A stretch of 64,000 bases of DNA from Dysidea avara. Its lineage: Eukaryota > Porifera > Demospongiae > Dictyoceratida > Dysideidae. The notes beneath the pieces were generated by a model, which worked only from the letters and a program-made list of their open reading frames with translations, searched no databases and had not been told where the DNA came from. Positions 12,551 through 45,798 of this stretch are shown here, in pieces; the stretch's first letter is position 1; the number at the start of each line of letters is the position of its first letter. The stretch covers positions 29,972,559 to 30,036,558 of the forward strand of contig NC_089281.1 in assembly GCF_963678975.1 (NCBI RefSeq). The letters are read 5' to 3'. The position numbers and the translations under genes were made by a program.

Positions 12551-12649
12551 TGTGCAAGGTAAGTGAGAGCTACGGATGACAAGCTAAGGTCACAAAGTTT
12601 ATCGAATGCCGCAAATTTATACCCGGTGATCGGTCAAAAACGATTAGCT
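12551..12649. promoter_or_regulatory. 99-bp bidirectional promoter region, PMM / DCTN4
   Basis: The start codons of the divergent phosphomannomutase and DCTN4 genes are only 99 bp apart. Transcription start sites and promoter elements for both must be packed here or lie inside the first exons. No TATA box is evident. Confidence 0.5.
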
Positions 12650-26448
<13,799 letters not shown>

Positions 26449-26675
26449 TAACTATTTAAAATCCAACCAATAGGATTAATTCATCAAAATTGTATTATTT
26501 TGAATAATAATGACATCTTATGTTTATATAACAGAAAAAGTGACAATTAAAAAAGCAATAACTTAGTTATTGAGAATAATGTATATATTAACAAGTTAAA
26601 AGACTTTAAAATATTTTCTCCTCCACAATTAGATAAAATAGGATCAGAAAACTGGTTAAAATTTCACTCTGGAAG
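26449..26675. other. Convergent 3' intergenic gap, 227 bp
   Basis: Lies between the stop codons of DCTN4 (+) and the somatomedin-B/EF-hand gene (-). Both 3' UTRs and polyadenylation signals must share this AT-rich stretch. Confidence 0.6.
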
Positions 26676-27708
26676 TTATTCCCCACATGTGAAAATCTCT
26701 GCTTCAGACACAAACTGGTCTTCATTGCTATTACATAGTTGAAATATGGAGCCAGCACAGACTGATGGTAACATGTTGTATTGCTGTACTAGTTTATCAT
26801 AGAGAATTAGAAATTCATCAAGGCTGAGTACTCCAATGGGTTCTTGTCTATCGGCAAATGGAAATATGGAATCTGAAAATCTTGTTCTTATTAACGGGGT
26901 CCTGAAAACAGGCTGCAACTTAGCAACTAATATTTCTTTAGCTAGTAATGTTGCCATGTCATCCACTGTATCACAATCTAATAGAAGGAACAGCTTAGTC
27001 TAAATACAAGGTAGTGTATTGCACACTTACATGGTAAAATTCCAACACATTGCTCAATTTCTCTGAATGGAATACTTCCATCTTTGTTTTCATCACAAAA
27101 GTTGAAAAAATCTCTTTCACAAATTTCTAAATCATTATCCTCTTGTAGAATTGCTGTAAACATCAAGTGAAACTCTTCATTATTCAGCAAATCATTAGTG
27201 TCCCTGTCTGAAGGATTGAACAGTACATTTCTCACTTGTCTTCTCAGTTCATTAAGGTACAATTCTGTGGTAGGAAAATGGTCTGGCAAGCCAACAAAAC
27301 TTTCTGCTATAACAGTTTGTATTCCAGCCAGTCCCCTGATCCTTGCCTCCAGCGTTGTGCCACATCTAGGGTCACTGGCAGCTGTACAAACATGCATTAT
27401 TAATGTTGGTACAAATTTGTACTAAGTTTTTACTTACTGCAAGTTAGCAACCCCATCAGTAAGTCTTGACAGCAATCCTGAGTGTTATTGAAAAGGCAAT
27501 ATTCGTCACAATAGCACACGGGCGGGCTTCCAAGACACGAGTCGTCTCGTCCAGAACAGCAACTTGTGAGTCCAGCGTTGCTACAAAAGGTGAGAATATT
27601 TCCACCATACCCAGACCCTAACTCGTTCCTAGCAATCAGCACTCTAGCATCCATCGAACAGGACAAAAACAAAACGACTGCAACTGTCAGAGCCAGTGAA
27701 CCTTCCAT
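26676..27708 (-). CDS. Secreted somatomedin-B-like / EF-hand protein
   Basis: Three exons (27708-27438, 27381-27031, 26977-26676) give about 307 residues. Residues 1-21 (MEGSLALTVAVVLFLSCSMD onward) form a signal peptide. A cysteine-rich module of about 50 residues follows, with CC near SGRDDSC, CYCDEYC and DCCQD, in the pattern of a somatomedin-B domain. The middle exon encodes helices and one canonical EF-hand loop, DENKDGSIPFRE, with Asp at 1, Asn at 3, Asp at 5 and Glu at 12. The last exon has a degenerate loop (NSNEDQFVSEAE). The likely role is an extracellular calcium-binding or matrix protein; I do not recognise a named family with this order. The last exon is paralogous to 2265-2575. 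Divergent from SEPSECS, convergent with DCTN4. Confidence 0.8.
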
Positions 27709-27885
27709 TTCGCCTTCTCTCTCTGGTAAACGTGTGGCCAGTGGCCGCGTGGGCCGGCTTTTACAGCCTCAAGCATAAAAAGGGACTTCGGTTAATTTGT
27801 AAAGGTGCGTCATACATTTGTTACGTAATGACACATTTGTATTTGGTTGAATTACAAGTGTAATTTACACAATCAAAACCTAAAA
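27709..27885. promoter_or_regulatory. Bidirectional promoter region, 177 bp
   Basis: Lies between the divergent start codons of the somatomedin-B/EF-hand gene and SEPSECS. A GC-richer part (GTGGCCAGTGGCCGCGTGG near 27735) lies closer to the minus-strand gene. Inferred from layout. Confidence 0.45.
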
Positions 27886-36496
<8,611 letters not shown>

Positions 36497-38640
36497 ATGT
36501 TGTCTTTTGACATCAAGATAGTTTCAACAGGAACATTGTTCTGGTTAGCTTAATTTCTCTTTTTCAGCATAATTGTGTTTCATATCGAAATAAGAATTGC
36601 TAACTAGAAGCACATGATTTTAAGAGGCCCAATGTAATGTTGATGTGCTACAGTGCTCCTCTGTATGTCCAATTTTGTTGCCACTCTGTACACTAAATGT
36701 TTTAACACTTCTTGGCATTATCAATTTAGTATGTACATGATAGCTAATGATGGGTGATAGTTTCATGATGTTTGTTAATTGTCACCAACCCCTCTAAAAG
36801 ATTGTGTCCGGCCTCCAGCAACTCTGTCAAAGATCTTGGAGTTACAATAAACAAACTTTCATACTAGTAATGTTGCCTCCAAGGCAAACCAGATTCTTGA
36901 AATCACTTGTTAGGCCTCTATTGGAATATTCTGTGTTGGAATATTATTGGAATATTCTAACACAGTATGGGGACACTATATACTTAAAGATGGAGCAAGT
37001 ACATGTATGATTCTCCCAACATGTTCTCCCAACGTGTTCTCCAATCATTTGCAACTACTGCAACTTCCATCATTACAATTGAGAGGTACATGACCTAATC
37101 AAATTGTTTGGGAACTATTTCTGATTTCTTGGCTGTTACACCTTTTCTGTCCACTAGAGGTCACACCTACTAACTATTTAACTCAAATTGTCAGTTTTTT
37201 TGCACAGAGTAAGTGATTCATAGAACACCCTCCTATCTCTCAAGTTGTCAATGCTGAGTTGCTAAATCAATTCAAGAACTGGACAGTCACTTAATATAAT
37301 GTTGTATAATTAGTTACATGTTTGTGATCAGGTTTTCACAGGCTCACATCTTCTATCCTGTACTCACTATGAATAACAAATGATTTTGAAAATCAATTTT
37401 TGTTTGTGGCAAAAAAACAGCGCTTTGACTCCTATTTCTGAATGGAATAAATCAAGTGCATGCTCTAGAGCAACTAGCAATCCACAGCGCACTATACCAG
37501 TGTGACACACTGTACCAGTGTCACACTGTAGCAGTGTGACACACTGTACCAGCATGACACACTATACCAGTGTGACACACTGTAGCAGTGTGACACACTA
37601 TACCAGTGTGACACACTGTAGCAGTGTGACACACTATACCAGTGTGACACACTATAAGTACTAGTGTTTTATTATCAGAAGAGCAATAATGTTATTATGT
37701 AGCTCTGTGTTTCCTTACTGGGAGTTGCCACTTTGATAGGACCTTGAGTAAATCTGTAAGCTGACTAACTGACTGGAGGTGTAACAACAATTTTTTTTGT
37801 CCAGGAAGTCAATTTCACATTTGCTAAATTAGTGTACCAATGTTTTCCTCAAACACAAAAGTTTTGGATAACTATGGATACTTTCTATAGATTACCAGTT
37901 TTCATCAGGGGAAGATCTAGGATTTCTCAAGGGGTGGGGCTGGCTGGGGGCATCCATATAGTGGGGCTATATAAAAATGTGGCAACTGAGCAGTGCAGTG
38001 CAATAAGTACACTCAGCACGAGGAGCATGCTATACAGGGGGGTCTGAGGGCATGTCCTCAGGAAAATTTAGTAAATTTAGCTTTCTGGGATCAAATTTGG
38101 CAATAATATTGACTGAACCTTACTGAGTAAGCAAGTGAAATCATTGTTTTCTAGCAGTGGTAGCTAGCTAGCTCTCTTATAAAGGGAACAGCATAACTAC
38201 TACAGTATGGTTTGAGTTCAAAGTTGAAGTTCAAGGGGTCTAGGAGTTGGTCTTTTAGTTTAATAAAAGAATTTAATGTGTAGAGTGTAGTTGACTGTTC
38301 TGAGTATTTCACCTTATTGTATTCTATAGATGCATCTGCACCTATTCTGTAACTTCTACTTCTCTAGCTAACGCAAAGTAAAATTTTGGAGGGGTGTATA
38401 TGCATGCACCTACCCCTCCATCAATCCTTCCTTGATTCTTATATGTAAATAACTAGTTGCAGTCATAACTCTACTACTAGACTATCACTAAACTTGTTAC
38501 TAAACTTCACCTTTTCACCTTCATTAAACTTCAGCATGACTAAGTGTGCCAAATTTCAGCATAATTGGATGTCTCCTTCTAGACATGCACACAATACAGC
38601 TTTTATATAAGCTAGCTTGATTACTGCTGCTAACTACTCA
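36497..38640. other. Repeat-rich intergenic stretch
   Basis: At about 36804-37140 is a decayed LINE 3' end: a plus-strand frame has a VRPLLEYSVLEYYW-like segment resembling the common VRPLLEYA motif. At 37498-37662 is an 18-bp tandem repeat of AGTGTGACACACTGTACC type. At about 37905-38160 is a copy of the GC-rich dispersed repeat, led by AGATCTAGGATTT. No host gene is seen. Confidence 0.55.
37498..37662. repeat. 18-bp tandem repeat, about 9 copies
   Basis: The unit is AGTGTGACACACT(G/A)TA(C/G)C. It contains the self-complementary GTGTGACACAC, so copies can pair with each other. Confidence 0.9.
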
Positions 38641-39416
38641 CTGTTGTGGCTTGCTCCAGCACCAGACACTGTTGGGGACTGCATTTCAGTATATGGCAAA
38701 CCTTCTTGTAACCGCCCATACGATAACATGTCCCTTGTCTGAGTTAATTGTCAGCTTCCCATGTCCAAATGCTGTCTGAAGCACTCTCTCCAGGTGTCTT
38801 ATAAAATCTGATACCATCTCAGTTGTCTTCTGAATAGCATGACAAAAGTCTGAAGCACCTGGGTCTAGTCATTCCCTATGGGATCTTACAGCTGACTGGT
38901 AAGTAGCTCTGTCACTAGTATCTAGCAATTTCCATTCTTGCAAGGCACGGCTTCTCAGATGTCCAGCAAGCTGCATCAATGACTCTTTAGACCACCCATT
39001 CCAAGTAGCAGCATATTCTAATATCAGCAACCAATCATCAAGTGTGACACCTATCTTCTGCAGTGAATTCATCAGTAGGTGGTGCCTTTCCACGACGTAT
39101 CAAAGGATTATTATCTAATTGTAGCCATTGGAACACATGTGGGTGTCATATGACTTGAAGCACCTGTAGAGGTGATTGACCTATTTGGGATCAAAGGGTC
39201 AGTAAATGTCATACAAGAATCAATTTCCCATGTTACTCCTGTGTCTCTAGCATGTGTAGGCTGGCTTACTCCATAAAGCTGTCCTGTGGTTGATTGTTGT
39301 GATGGTACTATTCCAGTATTGGAGTTGAATAATCTAGCAGCACCTCCATGTGACTGCAGACCAATATTATCCACCATTTCATTTTTAGGTGCTCCTGTAC
39401 TTAACGGTACTAACAC
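38640..39416 (-). pseudogene. Broken Ty3/Gypsy-type gag
   Basis: Minus-strand frames with the layout of invertebrate Gypsy gag proteins. A Ser/Thr-rich leader (39416-39111) leads through NPLIRRGKAPPTDEFTAED in a shifted frame to LDDWLLILEYAATWNGWS, LMQLAGHLRSRALQEWKLL and a YQSAVRSHRE segment (39093-38869). An ERVLQTAFGHG piece follows in yet another frame. At least two frameshifts and no pol downstream: a dead, partial copy. Confidence 0.6.
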
Positions 39417-39719
39417 AGTGTCAGCAATTCCACTTTTGTAGCAGCAAAGTCTTCCCTTCTCACAATATTATCCCAAGATTTATTCAGCTATCACATCAAC
39501 AAGTGCTACAACATTGAATTGAAAGTTCAGCATTTATACCATCCTATTGATTGACCTATACAATATGTTCATTATTTTACAAGTCAGTATTTACAGTTTA
39601 CTAGATCAGGTGACTACTTGACAGGCCTGTTTTATCCTGTCTAGTTCTCTACATCTTATAATAATCAATACAACACACACTGAATGGCTTTACTGTTTAC
39701 AGTAAAAACTACAGCATTC

Positions 39720-39880
39720 TGTGTCAGGGATGGATCTAGGATTTTTGCTAGAGAGGAGGGGCATACTATATAGTTAGTGATCATGACCACATAGTGCTCA
39801 AAGTGTACTCAGCAATATGACCTTTCTGGGGGGGTCTGAATTTTGGCTTCCTGATTATGAGATCAAATTTTTGACTGAAA
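39720..39880 (+). repeat. GC-rich dispersed repeat, degraded copy
   Basis: Starts GGATGGATCTAGGATTTTTG and passes through GTGTACTCAGCAATATG, GGGGGGTCTGA and GAGATCAAATTTTTGACTG, the same order as at 37905-38110. Confidence 0.55.
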
Positions 39881-40132
39881 ACTCACATACAAAGTATTAA
39901 TTAATAACATGCAAATAATTTACTGGTGCACTGAATGCTGCTTAGCTAGACTACATTATATAAGGCCTAGCTACAGGCTACATAGCTACTAAAGTCAATG
40001 AGACTAGCCACATCTCTAGAAATTCTTGTATATAATATGGATAGGTCATTATGAAAATATATACTCTTGACTGTTCTATTAGGGTATACCCAAATCAAAA
40101 AATAGGTTTGGTAATTTTTTTTAACATGTGAC

Positions 40133-40625
40133 CAGTGTTGGGAGAAACGCGTTACGTAATATTATTACTTTCGTGGTAACTAACGAAATACGCTATAAAA
40201 ACAGGTAATATAACTCAAGTTACTATACTTACAAATGTAACGCGTTACCGACTTCGGAAGTAATATAGTTACTGTAACGAGTCTAATATTACAAAATATT
40301 ATTACTAAAAGTAACGAAGTTATTAATCTCGTTAGTTATCCTCTGAGTAACGCCTAGCCACAACGAAGTAACGAAACTTATTCACCAGCTTCTTACTTAT
40401 AACCAAAATTTGCACATTGTCCAACAACGCAATCATGTCACGTGATAAAGTGGTAGTTTCACACGTGACAGCTTAAGGCTGTGGATACAAAGTAATATAA
40501 TATGTAATATCAAGAGTTCTTGGTAATATTATTATAGTTACTTTATTTTATGAGTAATATGTAACTGTAACTAAATAGTTCAGTTGCATGTAATATGTAA
40601 CTAGTTACTTTTACAAAGTAACTTG
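40133..40625. mobile_element. hAT-like non-autonomous element, 8-bp target duplication CATGTGAC
   Basis: Begins CAGTGTTGGGAG and is rich in GTTAC/GTAAC inverted motifs. It ends in GTAACTTG and is flanked by CATGTGAC on both sides (40125-40132 and 40626-40633). It is the same family as 60015-60521. The 8-bp duplication and CAGTG terminus fit hAT. The right terminus lacks the CACTG end, so it may be slightly altered. No transposase. Confidence 0.75.
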
Positions 40626-41097
40626 CATGTGACCTATGTATCATGTGACCCATGTATCAATAATCTTTTTAGACCAGATTGAATCGCTGATTTGAAAATG
40701 ATATGAGGCATCATAATACTCACATTATATACACTATAGCTATATTCATCCTATTAAAATTGCCTAAATTTTCATGTCTTAATTCTCCATACATTTTTAC
40801 GTTTGCAGGAGGAAAACCTCTTTCATATATAGGGACATCCTACCACTGTATCCATAAACACCACTGCACTTATTTATGTATGGAACAATAATTGTTTGAA
40901 ATTTGAAATTGCCAAGTCAGCACACAGCATAGCTCAGTACTGCTGGATGTGATGCTCACTTTTATAAATAATAGCAAATATAAACTCATATAATGACAAA
41001 GTACACTATAATTATATGCTATAACCTTTTCTTAAATAACTATATATTCCATCATTGAATAGCAAGAAACCTAACTATAACTATATAGTTACCAAAA

Positions 41098-41962
41098 TTA
41101 CAGGAAGAGAATAACATCCACCAAGTGTGGATCCACTCTTCTCACTTGAGCTTCAATATAATCCCATGTGAGTTGACGATTTTGATGGTACATGTGATGC
41201 ATAACATCCATACACCTGATGTTATTATCTTCACTGTTCTCTTCTAACACTTTCTTAGCATCACTGCTCAAGTTGAATACTGCATGAAGAACCATCCATG
41301 CATCACTCCTTTCAGCAACCATGTGCTTTATGACAGGGTCCTTCTTTATGTCAGCAGTGATAATGCAATCCTCAGTGCTGCAATCAGCACACTTTGAGAA
41401 CAAGGAGGAAACTGTACCACCTCCAGTAAAACTTAAATATTCAGTTATGACAATATGGTTATAAAACACTTGGTGCAAGTATGCATTGTGACAAGAAATG
41501 TAAGAATTATTTACCTTTAGCAAGAAGCCCAAAGGTATTTTATAAAGATCTGTAGTAGAGCTTGTTGACTGTATCATTGTACTCCACACTTAGAAGGTAA
41601 CCATTAGGACGTGAAGTGTCAAAGTCATCACATATTTGTACTGAATAAATGACTCTGTTGTTTTCAACCTCCAGTAATCTCGCCCTCAATTTCAGCAGTT
41701 GGCAAAATAAAGAGACACAGTAATCATGCAAAGTATGATGCTCTTCCATGGGAATTTTTCTGTATGACATTTGATAACTTGATGTACGACCCCCAGAACA
41801 TTTCACATTTAGATCAAATGGTATTCTCCTAAGTAGCATACCTATAGGGTCAGAACTGGTCACACCAAGCACACATTCATGACCAGGGCATCGGGGATCA
41901 ATTACACAAATGAAATTGTCACTGACTCTCATAGATGCTGGCAGTGTGCATTGGCAGCACAA
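41098..41962 (-). CDS. Unrecognised protein, two overlapping frames (frameshift or missed intron)
   Basis: The upstream frame (41962-41543, 140 codons) is cysteine-containing, with VIDPRCPGHECVLGV and a leucine-rich LFCQLLKLRARLLEVENN helix. The downstream frame (41589-41098, 163 codons) has a CADCSTEDC cluster and a C-terminal helical segment, ERSDAWMVLHAVFNLSSDA followed by LTWDYIEAQVRRVDPHLVD. That order of helices is reminiscent of death-fold domains, but I would not call it. The frames overlap by about 47 bp. A plausible donor (CTAAAG|GTAAAT) and acceptor do not give a clean joined frame, so this is either a broken gene or has unseen exons. No signal peptide is visible, and upstream exons may exist. 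Confidence 0.45.
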
Positions 41963-42039
41963 GTGCTGAAGGTCTGTAGGACACCTGCCTATTTAAAGTT
42001 GTTAGCTACATAAATTGAAAAGGTGAAGAAAGGAGAAAA

Positions 42040-42125
42040 AATCCATGACTGGACCTGGGAAGCCTTGAACCTGCAGCCTTCTGATTAATGTTCAAACACT
42101 TACAGGAGTCTGCCAGGCCAGCGGT
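42040..42125 (-). repeat. Possible tRNA-derived SINE head
   Basis: On the minus strand, a tRNA-like stretch starts near CCTGACCGCTGGCCTGGCAG and has a B-box-like GGTTCAAGGCT about 50 bp later. It is followed by a T-rich tail. Sequence around it (GTGCTGAAGGTCTGTAGGA) is duplicated at 41961 and 42222. Confidence 0.35.
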
Positions 42126-45100
42126 CAGGATGTTTTCTCCTGCATGTAGGAACTCTACAGAGTGACTAATCATCTCAAAATACCCCATACATGTGGAACC
42201 AACCAAATGCTTTACAGCACAAGTGCTGAAGGTCTGTAGGATACCTGGTCCTACAAGTTTATAGACAGTTGGATATTAAACTGAAGCTGATTTTGGGTCT
42301 GCCAGCCTGCATGACTACATTTGCATGCATACAAGGCCCTGGCTAGAGGCCACTGAACTGGCTAGAGACCACTGAACTGCAATGCAGCACATACATGGCC
42401 ACCATTTCATGCCACAATAATAAACTCACTGGTGGCATGTGTGGCTTCAACAACTGTCTGTCTTCTGTGCAGTCAGTGACGTATCTAGGGGTGGGCCTGT
42501 GTCCTACCAAAGAATTTCAATATATGGGGTCGAGATACTCTAATAAAGCAGTCACTCTATTCAGATCAGTAGTGTAGCAAACTATAAAGAAGTACTTTAT
42601 CAGTGATAAAAAGTTGGTGGAGGGCCATTGTGAACAGGCAGTTACCTTTTATTTTGCTCCGGCCCTATAATTGAGATCCTGCATTTTACCTTTCCTTCTC
42701 TACATGGTCGGCATCTTCTTCACAAAAAGAATAGGGAATATATACTGACGAGGCATTAATTTTGCATATGAGTCTTACCTTAGAGGAGCATATTTAGACA
42801 TCACAAAACTATTTGAAGCACAGAAGACAAGTGAGGCTGTGTTCTGTACCATATGTATACCATACAAGCATGGTTCATACCATTGTGTGGTATGTACCAT
42901 ACACGTATGGTAAAATTTTATACTATATGTGTATAGTATGTGCTGTACACATATGTGGTTGCATATATTGTATGGAAAATACAGCATGTCAAGTGACTAA
43001 TACAGCACAAGGCAAAGCTGAGTGCTGTAGACACCCCACAAGAGAAAATTGATTCATCTCACGGTCCAAACCATTTCAATTTTCAGTGATCAGACTATTG
43101 GTGAGTGTCCATGTAGTCTATTTCTGGCTGTAGAACCAACCAACTGGTATAATGGCTAGTTTTAGTAATTTTACAATGTCATCACATGATCAATTATGCT
43201 GTCTGAGTGGAGTTGCTTTTCTGTATAACTGCATATACTGTATGACTCAAACGTGTTATGCCACTACCATACATTATGCATCTTTGCATATAATTATATT
43301 ATTTGAAGTTTGTTATTTATGGTGTTTACATGGACTGTACACTGAACCATCATTACGAGTTAAGTGCTACAGCATCGAGCATTCTCTTGCCAGTATAGCT
43401 ATATATACATCAACATTTCTCAACTCAGCATCTCTCATAGTAAAATGCTCCACTGCTTGAGAAATTTTGCCCACTGCATATAAGCCAGCAAAATTAAAGT
43501 AATGACATTGTATGAGGGATATGACCATACTATGTCCTTGTATAGTTTATTGGTTGATGTATATAAATAAACACGTTCAATTATGTATAATCATTAGCTA
43601 GCTAAACACCAAACAGTGTTGACCTAATATACATAGCTAGCTACCTCCACTAGAACATAGCTACAAATCATACTCTCCACTTCTGTGATAGGCACATATA
43701 GGTAAGTATTTTATATAGTATAGCCACCGATTAGCTAGTGAGGTTATAATATTATATACTTTCATTGACCAGTTGCACACCATCCTAAGATAGCAGCTCT
43801 TTTCACTCAGATGATAGCTATGTTTTGTAAGGGAATTAAGCCAATAAGAGAGTCTGTTCCATAGATACAATTGCATTGCAGATAATATAATAGACACAAA
43901 TAAAATCTGTATATTATAGGGTTAAGAAGATAATCACAACTGATTAGTGTACAGAGTGTGAAGTACGTGACATGTACTTATAGTTAGTGTAGGATGAAGT
44001 ACCCCGTGAGAACTTTCAATACTAAAAGTACATGAGAGGCAGTATAGCTCTAGTCTGACAGTTCATGATTGTTTAGCATAGCTACACTTGTAACTCATTG
44101 TATACTCTCCAACACCAGTTGGATCTGTATAGCCAACAACAACAGAGCAACTATAGATATTCTTAGCAATTGACATGAAGTGGTCATGACGTGTATGATG
44201 TTATTTTGATTGTAATGCTCTACTCTAACTAGTTTATAGATGCACTGTAAAGACAATTCCAAGGTCCTTGTGTCGTACATTATTAACCTTGTACATGGAA
44301 GTGCCCTAGTCAAACTTCTTCCCAGAAACATAGGTGAACAAACTTTGCAATTGGCTCATTGAAAAATAGTAGTGCTCCATTCTGTTCTGTTCTGTGAATG
44401 CTATCCCACTAGGGACTTGTGAGAAGGCTAAAAGCCTGTCAATACAGGGAGTCAGAAACATGTAACTAAAACATGAAGAATGCATGTAGAATGATGACAC
44501 ATTGGTACAGGGGCGGAGAACAGTATTCAAAAGTGGGGGGGGGGGGGGGGGGGGGGGGCAAGTCATGTGAGTTGGCTGTAAGTTACAAAGTGTTTAAAAA
44601 TCATTAACTGTGTGCTTTGCACTCTATAGCATGCAAAGTGTGCCAATACTAAGGGGGTCTGGAGGCATGCCCCCACAGGAAAAATTTGAGATTTGTATGC
44701 TTTGAGATTGAATTTGAGAGCATTTTCAGTGGAACATGTGTAGTTGAATAGGATACTCCTACGCAATGACAATCATTGAGACACAGTACAATTAGATACA
44801 TCAGTAAATGAAGACATTTCAGAGACTCATGCTGTTGATCATATACATATAGATATTAGTGTTAGTGAAGGCATATTGATTTAATTGCATATAGCAGGGC
44901 AAACTTATAATGATTCCGCTGAATGTTCTATTAGAGTAGTTAGGTGACTGCTCTATTAGAGTATATCGATCTCGTGCACTCCCAGCATTGATTCATGCAG
45001 TGTTTCATGCTTGCATAACCTGTAGCACAAATCCCAGTAAATAAAGGCAAAGTAAGTTGGCTAATGACGAAATAGTTGCTTTACTTTGGCAACTGGGAAT

Positions 45101-45798
45101 TGGAAAAAGTGAGGGGGCACTGCCCTCCACTTGTAAAAGTGACTCGAAAAGTGAGGAGGCAGTTGCCCTCTCTCCCCTCCCCCCCCTCCCTATTTCTCCG
45201 CCCCTGCATTGGTAATTACTGTTTGTAAGCACTTTGTGTCATCTGCAAAGAGAATTGATATATTTGTGGAGGTCATTTATGAACATTACTAAAAGTGGTC
45301 TGAGGGTGAAATTGTTGTGAAACGTGTGAAAAATTGGTATGCGTAGCTACCACCATTGGCCAGCTACAACACACAGAATATTTAAAACCGACGTTTCTCG
45401 ATACTTTTAAATGGGCGATAAGACCGGTTTTCCCAGAGACAGTCACATACAACAATAGATTTATAGCTAGGTACACCAATATCATTGTAAATAATCAACT
45501 ACATAGTGACTGTTCTATTAGAATACTTCATTGACATATATACCAGGACAATGAATTGTTCTATAGTATATTATGAAGTGCAGAAAGCGCCATACAAAAA
45601 TGTATAAACACTTCACTAAATGTTATTGAACTCCATACAAGTTCACTTCATGTTAAGTGACAACACTTATATGGTTTCAATAAGATGATGAACATGTTGT
45701 ACAACTGAATTTGTGCATGTGTATATTCCTAGTAGGGAATAGCTGATAGATTTACTATAACCAACTACATGTAGACGAATACATCACAGGAAAAAAAA
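42126..45798. other. Repeat-rich stretch without a supported gene
   Basis: Contains a strongly self-complementary ATATGTGTATAGTATG-type segment (42845-42985), a G-run (44536-44559), a GC-rich dispersed-repeat copy (44620-44730) and four copies of the 20-bp dispersed motif (42535, 44921, 44944, 45506). Reading frames here are short and have no domain-like content. Confidence 0.5.

Noticed and set aside
42775..43052. Pair of opposite-strand frames rich in Tyr/His/Val
   Set aside because: They arise from self-complementary TATGTGTATA-type sequence on both strands.
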